From assembly GCA_965204925.1 (NCBI GenBank), contig OZ242021.1, forward strand, positions 2,356,001 through 2,420,000: a stretch of 64,000 nucleotides of DNA. The letters are read 5' to 3'. How positions within the stretch are numbered: the first letter of the stretch is position 1; the number at the start of each line of letters is the position of its first letter. The DNA is from G963663315 sp965204925. Its GTDB lineage: Bacteria; Pseudomonadota; Gammaproteobacteria; Arenicellales; Poriferihabitantaceae. Made by a program: the position numbers and the translations under genes. Positions 47,069-57,500 of the stretch are shown here, piece by piece. The notes under the pieces are model-generated. The model did no database searches. It was not told the DNA's origin and saw only the letters and a program-made list of their open reading frames with translations.

Positions 47069-48025
47069 GTGCTGATCAAGTTCGCCATCAGGAGATTTGC
47101 TCTCGCGGGGCTCATATTTTTCGTCGCGGTAATACTCGTATTCCTTATGGTCCGCGCGGTGCCGGGCGATCCCGTTTCGATCATGCTCGGCCCGCGCGCC
47201 ACTCCCGAACTCAAGGAATCGCTGGTCCGGCAGATGAAGCTGGATCAGCCCATGTGGAAGCAGCTTATAGCGTTTTTTAGCGGGCTGCTCCGTGGAGATT
47301 TGGGGACCGACGTTTTCTCCGGGCGCCCGGTCACCGAGATCGTGTTTCAGCAGCTTCCATTTACGCTTGAGCTGATTTTTGCCGCGGTCGTCAGTTCGGC
47401 GATATTTGGCGTGTTGCTTGGCTCCTGGGCTGCGGTCTTTCCCGGCTCGTGGTTCGACCGTCTTGCCGCCGTCCTTTCTGTCAGCTTCGTCGCGGCGCCC
47501 GCGTTTGTCGTAGCGTTGCTCGGGTTACTCTTCTTTTCGGTTGAACTCAGGTGGTTTCCGGCAATCGGCGTGGGAAATGGTTTCAAGGATCGAATTTACC
47601 ATCTGGTTCTGCCGGCTTTTTCGATCGGACTGGCCTGGGTTGGATATATTGCTCGGCTGGTGCGAGCCTCGATGCTGGAAGTATTGGGCGAACCGCATAT
47701 CAGAACAGCGCGTGCCTTTGGCATCAGCAATCGCCGTATCATCATGATCTATGCCCTGCGCATCGCCCTGCTTCCTGTGGTCACCGTGATTGGCGTCGGG
47801 ATGGGGTTCTTCCTGTCGTCGGCGGTTTTTACCGAAATTGTCTTTGCCCGCCCGGGCCTCGGCAAGCTGACGATAGACAGCATAACAACCCGTAACTACC
47901 CGGTTGTAATGGGCGCGGTTTTCGTATCGACGGGGCTGTTTGTTCTATCGACGGCCATAGCGGATCTGGTGAATGCAGTTCTTGATCCGCGCGTGCGCAA
48001 TTTAGCGGGCGGGGACAGGGCATGA
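47069..48025 (+). CDS. ABC transporter permease, DppB type
   Basis: This is the first inner-membrane permease subunit of the peptide/nickel class, 318 residues from GTG 47069. It begins with a membrane helix followed by the conserved VRAVPGDPVSIMLGP. The EAA-type coupling loop appears in RASMLEVLGEPHIRTARAFGI. It lies 12 bp after the binding protein gene. Confidence 0.9.
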   Translation: MLIKFAIRRFALAGLIFFVAVILVFLMVRAVPGDPVSIMLGPRATPELKESLVRQMKLDQPMWKQLIAFFSGLLRGDLGTDVFSGRPVTEIVFQQLPFTLELIFAAVVSSAIFGVLLGSWAAVFPGSWFDRLAAVLSVSFVAAPAFVVALLGLLFFSVELRWFPAIGVGNGFKDRIYHLVLPAFSIGLAWVGYIARLVRASMLEVLGEPHIRTARAFGISNRRIIMIYALRIALLPVVTVIGVGMGFFLSSAVFTEIVFARPGLGKLTIDSITTRNYPVVMGAVFVSTGLFVLSTAIADLVNAVLDPRVRNLAGGDRA

Positions 48026-48057
48026 CGTAACTATAGAGTCCCGAGTCGCGCTCCGCA

Positions 48058-48894
48058 ATGAAAGCCATCCTCATCGCTGTTATCAAGGATCCACTGGGTC
48101 TGTCGGGACTGCTTATTGTCGGCACACTCGTATTGAGCGCGCTATCCGCCGGATGGATCGTTCCTCATGATCCAAATGCTCTGAACATCCCCAACAGGCT
48201 GCAAGGCCCATCCCCTTCTCATATTCTTGGAACGGATCAATTGGGCAGAGACACATTTTCGCGCGTAATCATGGGGGGGCAAGTCGCCTTGAAGGTGGCG
48301 CTCCCGGCGGTATTCGGCGCCCTGACACTTGGTTTGACTCTCGGGATGATCGCAGGTTACGGCCCCAGGTGGCTTGATAATTTCCTGATGCTGATCTTCG
48401 ACACGATCAGATCTTTTCCGACGGTCATGTTCGCGCTCGCAGTGGTCGCGCTGATGGGCCCCAGCCTGACAACTGTCGTTTTCATAGTGATTCTGACATC
48501 AGCGCCGACTTATGCCCGGGTTGCTCGTACGCAAACCCTGTCATTGCGAAATTCGGAGTTCATTCTGGCTGAACGTTCGATGGGCGCGAATATGAAACGT
48601 ATTCTGGGCTTGCATATGCTGCCCAATATCTGCGGAGTATTGGCCGTTCTGGCCGCAATGGATATCCCGACCGTCATCGCGTTGGAGGCAGGTCTTTCGT
48701 TTCTTGGCCTCGGGGTCAAACCACCGACACCCAGCTGGGGGTCACTACTGAAAGACGGTTATGCCTTGATCAGACAGACGCCATGGCTGATCGTCGGGGG
48801 TGGGGCGCCTATCGTGCTGGCGACGTTGGGATTTACCTTTCTCGGAGAGACATTGCGTGATGTCGTGGACCCGAAGATCAGGAAAAAACGATGA
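48058..48894 (+). CDS. ABC transporter permease, DppC type
   Basis: This is the second permease subunit, 278 residues with about six helices. The early LGTDQLGRDTFSRVIMGG motif is typical of the DppC/OppC class, and the coupling loop RNSEFILAERSMGANMKRIL lies near residue 165. It overlaps the following ATPase gene by 4 bp (ATGA). Confidence 0.92.
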   Translation: MKAILIAVIKDPLGLSGLLIVGTLVLSALSAGWIVPHDPNALNIPNRLQGPSPSHILGTDQLGRDTFSRVIMGGQVALKVALPAVFGALTLGLTLGMIAGYGPRWLDNFLMLIFDTIRSFPTVMFALAVVALMGPSLTTVVFIVILTSAPTYARVARTQTLSLRNSEFILAERSMGANMKRILGLHMLPNICGVLAVLAAMDIPTVIALEAGLSFLGLGVKPPTPSWGSLLKDGYALIRQTPWLIVGGGAPIVLATLGFTFLGETLRDVVDPKIRKKR

Positions 48895-49868
48895 CAACGG
48901 CGTTGCTGGAAATAGACAATCTTTCAGTTGACTATGATACGCAACGTGGTGATCTGCATGCTTTGCGCAATATCCGGTTTGACCTGAAAAGCGGTGAGAT
49001 TGTTGGCCTTGTTGGTGAAAGCGGATGCGGGAAATCGACGCTTGTTTCAGCGATACTCGGGTTGATGGCCCCGAATGCAAGGTTTGGCGCGGGTGAAATC
49101 CGCTTCAAGGGAAAGAATATACTCACCTGTTCGCAACAGGAGATGCGCAATCTGCTCGGGGCCGAGATCTCCGTGATATTTCAGGATCCGATGCAGGCCC
49201 ATAATCCGGTGATCAGCATCGGGCGGCAAATGGTGGATATTCAACACCGTTCCTCCGTCAGCCGGGCTGAAAAGCGCAGACGGGCCGCTCAAATCCTGGG
49301 GGCAGTCGGTATTCCCGATCCGGACATGCGCCTGTCTTTGTATCCTCATGAGTTTTCTGGCGGCATGCTCCAGCGCATCGCAATTGCAATGGCGCTGATG
49401 TCGGAGCCCGATTTGCTAATTGCAGATGAACCCACCACGGCGCTTGATGCAACCCTTGAGGTACAGATCATAGAACGTCTGAAGGAGCTGCAGCGCAAAT
49501 TCGGTTGCGCTATTTTGTTCATTTCGCATCATTTGGGAGTGATTGCCGAATTATGCGAAAGAGTAGTCGTAATGTATGCGGGAATGGTTGTTGAACACGG
49601 AGATGTGCGAACAATTTTTCACAACCCCAAACATCCCTATACCCGGCGATTGATCGAATGCGACCCAGGCCGTTGCAAAGAGCGCCTGCGTATTTTACCG
49701 GTGATCCCCGGCGAGATCCCCGATATTGCGAATTTACCCAGTCATTGTATTTTTCGTGATCGCTGCGACAGAGCCATGGAGTTGTGCGAAACGGCGCCAG
49801 AACTAACCAGGGTCGGTGTCGATCACTACGCGGCTTGCTGGCTCAACACAGCGGAAGGGCGCCCGTGA
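48891..49868 (+). CDS. ABC transporter ATP-binding protein, DppD type
   Basis: This is an ABC ATPase of 325 residues. Walker A is GESGCGKST near residue 44, the signature is FSGGMLQRIAIAMAL near residue 158, and Walker B is LLIADEPTTALD. The oligopeptide-transport C-terminal extension contains a cluster of cysteines (IFRDRCDRAMELCETAP), as in Fe-S- or metal-binding tails of this class. Its last codons overlap the next gene as GTGA. Confidence 0.92.
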   Translation: MTTALLEIDNLSVDYDTQRGDLHALRNIRFDLKSGEIVGLVGESGCGKSTLVSAILGLMAPNARFGAGEIRFKGKNILTCSQQEMRNLLGAEISVIFQDPMQAHNPVISIGRQMVDIQHRSSVSRAEKRRRAAQILGAVGIPDPDMRLSLYPHEFSGGMLQRIAIAMALMSEPDLLIADEPTTALDATLEVQIIERLKELQRKFGCAILFISHHLGVIAELCERVVVMYAGMVVEHGDVRTIFHNPKHPYTRRLIECDPGRCKERLRILPVIPGEIPDIANLPSHCIFRDRCDRAMELCETAPELTRVGVDHYAACWLNTAEGRP

Positions 49869-50788
49869 GCAAGCTGCTTGAAGTCCGGGATCTGCACTGT
49901 TCTTACGGTCGCGTCAACGTTCTGGTCGGGGTCAGTTTTGACGTTGCCGAAGGCGAGACCTATGCGCTGGTCGGTGAATCGGGTTCCGGGAAAACCACGG
50001 TCTTGCGGGCGATTTCAGGATTGGCGCCAGCGCAAGCAGGCTCGATCAAGTTCGACGGCCAGGAAATCCGCGGGGCGCCCGAGAAGGTCATGCGCCCACT
50101 GCGCAAAAACATGGCGATGATGTTCCAGGACCCTTCAGGCTCATTGTCGCCACGGTTGACAGTGCGCAATCTAATCACCGAACCCTATCGTATTTGGGGC
50201 ATGTCGGGGCGCGACCTTGACGAAGAAGCGAAACGGCTTTTGCAGTTGGTCAACCTGGCTGCCGACTTCGCCGATCGCTATCCCTATCAGCTTTCCGGCG
50301 GTCAAGCCAGACGTGTTGGCGTCGCCCGCGCTCTGGCGCTGGAACCAAAATTGATTCTTGCCGACGAGCCTACCGCCGGTCTGGATGTTTCCGTACAAGG
50401 TGAGCTCCTCAACCTGCTGAATAACCTGCAAGAGAAATTCGGGCTTTCTATACTGCTCATTACCCACAACCTTAATGTTGTACGCCACATCGCCGACCGG
50501 ATGGCCATCCTCTATCTGGGGAGGTTTGTCGAAGAAGGTATGTCGGAAAAAATATTCAACGATTGCGCTCACCCCTATACCCACTGCCTGCTGTCAGCCA
50601 ATCTGAAGCCCGATCCGGATGCCGTTGTTGAACGGGTCGCTTTGAAAGGGGAACCTCCAAGCCTGATTTCCCGACCCACGGGGTGTGAATTCCGGGACCG
50701 TTGCCCGAAAGCCGGCGACATCTGCCGGGAAACCCCTCAATGGGTTACCAGGGATGGACATGGACTGCGCTGCTTCACGCCGATGTAA
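49865..50788 (+). CDS. ABC transporter ATP-binding protein, DppF type
   Basis: This is the second ABC ATPase, 307 residues. It starts at GTG 49865, overlapping the upstream TGA; the frame is open further upstream inside dppD but that part is not ABC-like. Walker A is GESGSGKTT, the signature is LSGGQARRVGVARAL and Walker B is LILADEPTAGLD. The C-terminus has the cysteine-rich FRDRCPKAGDIC tail. Confidence 0.92.
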   Translation: MSKLLEVRDLHCSYGRVNVLVGVSFDVAEGETYALVGESGSGKTTVLRAISGLAPAQAGSIKFDGQEIRGAPEKVMRPLRKNMAMMFQDPSGSLSPRLTVRNLITEPYRIWGMSGRDLDEEAKRLLQLVNLAADFADRYPYQLSGGQARRVGVARALALEPKLILADEPTAGLDVSVQGELLNLLNNLQEKFGLSILLITHNLNVVRHIADRMAILYLGRFVEEGMSEKIFNDCAHPYTHCLLSANLKPDPDAVVERVALKGEPPSLISRPTGCEFRDRCPKAGDICRETPQWVTRDGHGLRCFTPM

Positions 50789-50878
50789 CCATGAGCAAGG
50801 CGCTGACGAAATTCCCCCTGTGCGTCTCGGGAGTCACGGGCGAACACTCGACTACCTTCATCAATTCGGAGACTCTTC

Positions 50879-52372
50879 GTGCGCGCTGACAGACCGAATA
50901 TCGTTCTCGTTTTCGTCGATAATCAACCAGCGAAAATGCTGGGCTGTGCTGGAAACTCCGAGATTTCGACTCCCAATCTGGACAAGCTGGCCAGGCACGC
51001 ATCGCGGTTCACCGAAGCCTATTGTCCGAACGCCATGTGCTCACCCTGCCGCGCTTCTGTGTTGACCGGACTGATGCCCTCACAACATGGCGTTCATACC
51101 TGGATTGACGACTCCTGTTCAGACACATGGCCCGAACAATGGAACTCAATCAAAGAGTTCGACACCATTCCCGAAATTCTGGGCAGGCAAGGTTATGATA
51201 CGGCGCTGATTGGAAAATACCATTTGGGTGTTGCCGATCACCCGCAAAATGGATTTGACCACTGGACAACATTCCAGATCGGGCACATCCAGTCGTTCCA
51301 TGATTATGAGATCATAGAAAACGATAAAAAATTTATCCATCGCGGCCACATAGTCGATTTTTTGTCCCGCCGCGCGGCAGGCTACATTCTGGATCATGCT
51401 TCCGAAGACAGCAGCCCGTTTTTTCTGTTTCTGACCTACCCTGCGCCTTACGGACACTGGCCGGCAATCCGGGGTGAACCCGAAAATGAGTTTGCAGAGC
51501 TCTATCGCGAAACACCTTTTGCCTCGATCCCTCGTGAAGGCATCAGCGATGCTCTGATCGATTGGGTATTGCTGCGAAATGAAAAACTGCCGAAGCATGA
51601 TTTTCAGGGATATCGCGACCTGCTTCGCATCCCCAACGACCTGCCGACGTTGAGAAACTACTACTCCCAGATGAGCATCCTCGACAAAGGGGTGGGCCAT
51701 GTGCTTGAGACCCTTGAGACGACAAGCCTTCTCGGAAACACTCTGGTCATCTACACGTCCGACCACGGAATGTCCCTCGGGGAGCATGGTTTCTGGGGGC
51801 ATGGTGAAGACACCTGGCCTTCGAATACGCATCGTGAAGCGAACAATGTGCCGTTGATTATTCGCCCGCCAGGAGGCCGGCGGCGACCGCAGGAGTTGGG
51901 TCACCTGGTGGGAACGATCGACATTTTTTCCACCATTCTCGACTATGCCGGTATTTCTGCTGAAAGCTTTTCCGCCCGCCCTTCGCGCAGCCTCAAACCT
52001 CTTGTCGAATCTGGCAATTTTCCCGGCGGCAACTGTGTTTTCATGGAACAGGAAGAAACCCGCGCAGTAAGAACCAGCGGTTGGCTTTACATGCGCCGGT
52101 TCGCCGCGGCGCCATATTTTTTCGGCAACCAGCTCTATGATCTCGCAAACGATCCGAACGAGCGGGTCAACCTCGCCGGCAAGCCGGAATATGCCGCGGT
52201 CGAAGCGGCGCTTGTTGAGAAAATAGATACGTATTTTGCCCGGTATTCGGATGCAAAATGGAACCTTTGGCAGGGCGGCAGCGTCAAATCCAATTCCAGC
52301 CGACCGTTTTTTTGGAAGGAGGTCTGGGGAGAAGATTGGCAGCCGAAATTCCAGGTCGGGATTCCCGACTAA
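50879..52372 (+). CDS. sulfatase, formylglycine (type I) family
   Basis: This 497-residue alkaline-phosphatase-fold sulfatase carries the Cys-type maturation signature CSPCRAS, with Cys54 expected to be converted to formylglycine, followed by LTGLMPSQHG. Metal-binding aspartates lie near the start (FVDN) and in TSDHGMSLGEHG near residue 295. There is no signal peptide, so it should act in the cytoplasm, on a substrate brought in by the adjacent transporter (inference). Start GTG 50879, 90 bp after the second ATPase gene. No maturase gene is visible nearby. Choline-sulfatase activity cannot be decided. Confidence 0.88.
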   Translation: MRADRPNIVLVFVDNQPAKMLGCAGNSEISTPNLDKLARHASRFTEAYCPNAMCSPCRASVLTGLMPSQHGVHTWIDDSCSDTWPEQWNSIKEFDTIPEILGRQGYDTALIGKYHLGVADHPQNGFDHWTTFQIGHIQSFHDYEIIENDKKFIHRGHIVDFLSRRAAGYILDHASEDSSPFFLFLTYPAPYGHWPAIRGEPENEFAELYRETPFASIPREGISDALIDWVLLRNEKLPKHDFQGYRDLLRIPNDLPTLRNYYSQMSILDKGVGHVLETLETTSLLGNTLVIYTSDHGMSLGEHGFWGHGEDTWPSNTHREANNVPLIIRPPGGRRRPQELGHLVGTIDIFSTILDYAGISAESFSARPSRSLKPLVESGNFPGGNCVFMEQEETRAVRTSGWLYMRRFAAAPYFFGNQLYDLANDPNERVNLAGKPEYAAVEAALVEKIDTYFARYSDAKWNLWQGGSVKSNSSRPFFWKEVWGEDWQPKFQVGIPD

Positions 52373-52458
52373 AATGAACCTCATGCCGGGTTCATCGCGC
52401 CGACTGTCGGCGTTCGATGATACCCGCGGTAACGATCAGCTTTTTTTCGGAGTAGCCC

Positions 52459-54462
52459 ATGACCTCTGATCTGTTGACCCGGACTGATTTTCCGCGCAAG
52501 GTCCGCGAAATTGAAAACACTTGGATCCCGCTGCCGGACGGCACGCGCCTTGCCGCCCGCATCTGGTTGCCGCAAGACGCCGGGCATGATCCGGTTCCGG
52601 CCATTCTCGAATATCTGCCCTACCGCAAGCGCGACGGGACGGTGGAACGGGACCATCTGACCCACCCTTATTTTGCAGGTTTCGGGTATGCCGGGGTCCG
52701 TGTCGATATGCGAGGCGCCGGAGACAGCGAAGGGGTCTGCCGCGGTGAGTATCTGCAACAGGAGCAGGAAGACTGTGTGGCTGTCATCCAATGGCTGGCA
52801 GAGCAGCCGTGGTGCTCCGGCCGAGTGGGGATGATCGGCATCTCCTGGGGCGGATTCAATGGACTCCAGGTAGCCGCCTTGCAGCCCGAAGCGCTGGGGG
52901 CTGTGATATCGCTTTGTTCCACGGACGATCGCTATGCTGACGATATTCATTTCATGGGCGGGGCCATGCTTGTCGATAAGCTGGCATGGGGGGCTACCGC
53001 GTTTTCCATCGCTCACACGCCGCCAGACCCGGCAATCGTTGGCAAACGCTGGCGCGATATGTGGGTGAAACGTCTGGAGAATAACGGCCTTTGGCTGCTT
53101 GACTGGTTCAGGCATCAGCGCCGCGACGATTTCTATGCGCACGGCTCGGTCTGCGAGCATTACGCAGATATCAACGTTCCAGTTTATCTGGTGGGTGGCT
53201 GGGCCGACGGTTATACCAATACAATATTCCGTATGCTTGAGCATTTGACTTGTCCCGGGAAAGGGCTGATCGGCCCTTGGGGGCACAAGTATCCGCATTT
53301 CGCATTGCCGGGTCCGCGCATCGGCTTTCTCCAGGAATGCTTGCGTTGGTGGGATCAGCATCTCAAGGGTATCGACACCGGCATCATGGATGAGCCGCCG
53401 CTTCGCGCCTGGATCCAGCATTCGGTGGCGCCATCGCCATTTTACCCAACCCGTCCCGGACACTGGGTTGCTGTTTCTGGCTGGAGCGGGAGCGCTGTCA
53501 CGACAAAATCGCTGTTTGCCGGCGGCGGCATGCTGGCAGAAAAGCCGCGCGCCCCAATCACACTGTCGACGCCGGAGAACGCGGGGCACACGGCAGGCAA
53601 CTGGTGCGGCTATGCTGTGGCGCCGGACGGCCCCGTCGATCAGGGAGGAGAAACCGGCATGGTTCGCTTCGACACGGCGCCCCTCACAGACGATCTGGAA
53701 CTTCTCGGATTCCCGGTTCTTACGGGCGATGTCGCAAGCGACGTTCCACAGGCCAATCTGGTCGCAGTCCTTTCAGAGGTGGCGGCAGACGGTAAGGCGC
53801 TGCGTATCAGTTACGGGGTACTGAACCTGACTCATCGGGACAGCCATGCAAACCCGCAACCCCTGCCCGGGACGCCGGTTTCCTTTCGACTTCAACTGAA
53901 TGCCTGTGGGCAGCGCATCCGCCGGGGGAATCGCCTGCGCCTGGCTCTGTCGAATGCGTACTGGCCTGTTATCTGGCCATCCCAAAGCAAAGCCCGTCTG
54001 GTCCTGTCAGGCACGAAAATTTCACTTCCCGTCTGGCCAGGCGGCCCGGCGCCTCACCGGTTTCAGGAACCCGAAGGCGCCGCGCCCCTGGTCACAGAAA
54101 CCCTGTCTGCAGGCGTTTATGAACGCCGTCGCGTGATCGATCTGGTCAGTGGAGTCGAAACTTGTGAGATCATCGAAGACAGCGGACTTGAACGTCATCA
54201 GCATAGCGGGCTCGAAATTCGCTCGGTCCGCCATGAACGCTTTTCCATCCACGCCGACAAACCCGATTCGGCGGTCGGCTCTTGTGTCTGGACCCGAAGC
54301 TATGCGCGCGGCGACGAATGGCGCGCAGACCTGGACGTGTCGGTTAACGTACGCGCGCTGAAAACGATCTGGCAGATTGAGGCCGCGCTGCGCGCTGTCG
54401 ACGGGGACGGCATTGTCGCGGAAAAGACGTGGTCCGAGAACATTGAGAGGGATCTGGTATAA
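52459..54462 (+). CDS. CocE/NonD-family hydrolase (peptidase S15 type)
   Basis: This is a 667-residue serine hydrolase. The alpha/beta-hydrolase part has DMRGAGDSEG near residue 80 and the nucleophile elbow GISWGGFNG with Ser129. The C-terminal jelly-roll domain typical of X-Pro dipeptidyl-peptidases and cocaine esterases follows (FRLQLNACGQRIRRGNRLRL). There is no signal peptide. It lies 86 bp after the sulfatase in the same direction, at the end of the transporter run, so it probably cleaves an ester or amide of the imported compound (inference). Confidence 0.88.
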   Translation: MTSDLLTRTDFPRKVREIENTWIPLPDGTRLAARIWLPQDAGHDPVPAILEYLPYRKRDGTVERDHLTHPYFAGFGYAGVRVDMRGAGDSEGVCRGEYLQQEQEDCVAVIQWLAEQPWCSGRVGMIGISWGGFNGLQVAALQPEALGAVISLCSTDDRYADDIHFMGGAMLVDKLAWGATAFSIAHTPPDPAIVGKRWRDMWVKRLENNGLWLLDWFRHQRRDDFYAHGSVCEHYADINVPVYLVGGWADGYTNTIFRMLEHLTCPGKGLIGPWGHKYPHFALPGPRIGFLQECLRWWDQHLKGIDTGIMDEPPLRAWIQHSVAPSPFYPTRPGHWVAVSGWSGSAVTTKSLFAGGGMLAEKPRAPITLSTPENAGHTAGNWCGYAVAPDGPVDQGGETGMVRFDTAPLTDDLELLGFPVLTGDVASDVPQANLVAVLSEVAADGKALRISYGVLNLTHRDSHANPQPLPGTPVSFRLQLNACGQRIRRGNRLRLALSNAYWPVIWPSQSKARLVLSGTKISLPVWPGGPAPHRFQEPEGAAPLVTETLSAGVYERRRVIDLVSGVETCEIIEDSGLERHQHSGLEIRSVRHERFSIHADKPDSAVGSCVWTRSYARGDEWRADLDVSVNVRALKTIWQIEAALRAVDGDGIVAEKTWSENIERDLV

Positions 54463-54568
54463 GTGCATTTCCAGGTTTTGGAGACCATGCCGGTATCCAT
54501 CTGACGGTCAAGTCCATGTCGATTATCGACTGGTAATCATGCGAGCGACTACGGAGCGCTCCTGTGGA

Positions 54569-57500
54569 TCATTCAGCGGCGTCCCATTCAACGTGTTGTT
54601 GTATATTGCCCGCTATTTTCAAAGCGGCTCTCTCAAGAGTCAGCAGCAGGGCCGGAACAAGAAACAGGACGAGCAGGGAGGCAAACATCAGGCCGAAGGC
54701 GATGCCGGCAGCCATCGGAATCAGAAATTGGGCGGCGAGCTCCGTTTCGAATAGCAGTGGGGTCAATCCCCCGATAGTCGTCAGGGAGGTCAGGGTCACC
54801 GCCCGCAGGCGCTGGCATGCGGCTTCCACGATGGCCTCTTCGGGAGTCGTTCCGCGGGATCTGAGCGCACGATAGAAAACCACGAGGATGATGGAGTTGT
54901 TCACAACGATCCCGGACAGGCAAAAAATGCCCATGAGCGATATAACGGTCAGGTCGAGCCCCAGTGCAATATGTCCCCAAATAGCGCCGATTGCGCCAAA
55001 AGGAATGATGGACATGACAATCAGAGGCCATGTGTAAGAGCGGAATATCCATGCAAGGACCAGATAGATCATGCCGAGCGCCGGTATCAGGCTGAATTTC
55101 ATATCGGCAAGGGCGCTCTCCTGATCAGCCTGTCTTCCCTCGAAACTGAATCGCACCGATTTCTCACTGGACAGCTCCGGAAACACGGATCGCTCAAGCT
55201 CAGCGCGAATCCGGTTGGTGTTGGCAATAGCCGGGTCAACGCTTCCCTTGACAGTAATGGCAAGCTGGAGGCCGGAGTGACGGATCTCATCAAACCCTCG
55301 CTCAAGACGGACATTGACCAGATTTTCGAGAGACTCGGGCTGTCCGTCGGGCAGGACAATGTTCATTTCTTCCAGGCTGGCCAGAGAATAGCGGTCCGCT
55401 TGCGGCAGTGATACCCGCACCTCTATTTCATCGTAGCCATCGGAGATTTCCTGAACCGTGATGCCATCATAGGCTGCGCGGAGTTGGGTCGAGACGCTGG
55501 CAACGCTGAGTCCCAGCGCCTGGGCGGCAGGTGTCAGGCGCAGTACCATTTGTTCCCTGCCATAAGGGGTATCATCCGACACGCCGTAGACCCCGGGAAT
55601 CTGTTGCAAGGTGGCGCTCAGCCTGGTGGCCGCTTCTTTTACCCGATAGATATCCTCCCCCACAATCCGGATATCCAGGTCGGCTCCCGGAGGGCCGGCC
55701 CTTGGCTCCAGAACAGTAAGCATTTCACGTCCGGGCGCCGGCGGCAAACGTTTTTCCCATGCACTGATGATTTGGCGATTACGGACCGTCCGATCGTTCG
55801 GATCGGTCAATTCCACACTGATGCTTCCGAGGTGGTCGCCTGTTGTGGGGTTTCGCGTCTCGAAGCCCTGATGAGAACCTTGTGTGGCCAGCATCAGTTT
55901 GATAAAGGGCTGACCGTATTCCCGTTCCACCTCGTAAAGCGCCTGTTGCGCGTCCTCAAGGTATTCTTCCAGTACATGGGCAGGAGTTCCTGCGACGAAA
56001 CTGATGTTCGTAAAAAGTCTGGTTCCTTCTGAGGCAGGGAAAAATTCAAAGGCAATCCGGCCCGAGCTGAGCCAGCCAATCGTTACAATCAACATCGCCA
56101 GGGCCATGGCCATAATGGTCATGGGAGCTTTCACGGCGATCCGGATCAATGGCCGGAATAACCGATCCCGATAAAATTCAAAAGCGCGGTCGAGGCTCTG
56201 CCGAATACGGTAGTTACGATTGGGACGTATTCTGCGGAAAGAGTGGTTCAGGTGTCCCGGCAGGATCAGAAAGCATTCGACCAGGGAGACGATAATGATA
56301 CAAATCACCACGACCGGGATTGCTTTCATAATGGCGCCCATAACTCCTGTGACCAGGAGCAAGGGAAAGAACGCGGCGATCGTGGTCAGGGAAGACGCAA
56401 ACACGGGTCCCAGCATTCGCTTTGCCGCGTTCTCCGCGACGCCAACCGGGTTGCCGCTGCGGGAGAATCGGGTCATGGCTTCCTCTCCGACCACAATTGC
56501 ATCGTCAACAATGATGCCAAGCGCCATGATCATGCCAAACGTACTCACCATGTTGAGAGAACCCCCGATCGCATAAAGCGCCCCCAGTGAAGCCATAAAC
56601 GAGACCGGGATGCCCACCGCAGTCCAGAATGCAACATAACCTCGCAAGAAAAGGAACAGCGCCAGAAGGACCAGGATCAGGCCGCTTATACCGTTTTTTA
56701 TCAGGATATTGATCCGTGCATCCAGTAATTCCCACTGCTGATCGTAGAGAATCAGTTCCACGCCGGGAGGAAGCAACGGCGCGGTTTCCTCTGCCCAGCG
56801 ATTCATGATGCTTGCGGCTTCAAGGCCGTCGCTGTTTTTGGCGCGAAGCAGGCCGAGTTCGACAGCCGGCATCCCTTGTTTGCTGATTGTCTCTTGGCCG
56901 TCGAGGGGTTTACGGCTGATTTCTGCAATATCTCCGAGCCGTATCAGTCTGCCCTGGTCGCTCACTATGATGGGTATGGATTCGAATTCGAGGCTGGAAC
57001 CCCGCCGTTCCTGAAAGCGTAATTGCCGCGATGTTTCAGCGTTGCCGATAAGGCCGATCGGGGCATTTTTCGAGCGGGCAGAGACACGGCGCGCCACTTC
57101 GTCCAGGGAGAGCCCCAGTTCGTGGAGCCGCCAGGAAGGAATTTCGATAGCGATTTGTTCCAGGGGCAGTCCCCGGACTGTTATTTTGACGATCCCCCTG
57201 TCCAGCAACTCCTGCTCCATACGGTTGACTATCGGCCGCAGCTGATCCAGAGCGGCGCCGCCTGTAACCAAAACCCTGCCCACCTCCTCATAGAGCACTA
57301 CCTGCCTGACGACGGGTTCTTCCGCATCCTCGGGCAGGTTACGCACCTGATCCACGCTCTGCTTGACACGGTCCATAGCCAACCCTATGTCAGTACCCTC
57401 GTCGAATTCCAGCGAGACAGCAGAAACGCCTTCGGATGAAGTGGATGTCATGCTGCGGACAAAATCCACATCCCGCAACGTCTGTTCCAGCGGAGCGGTA

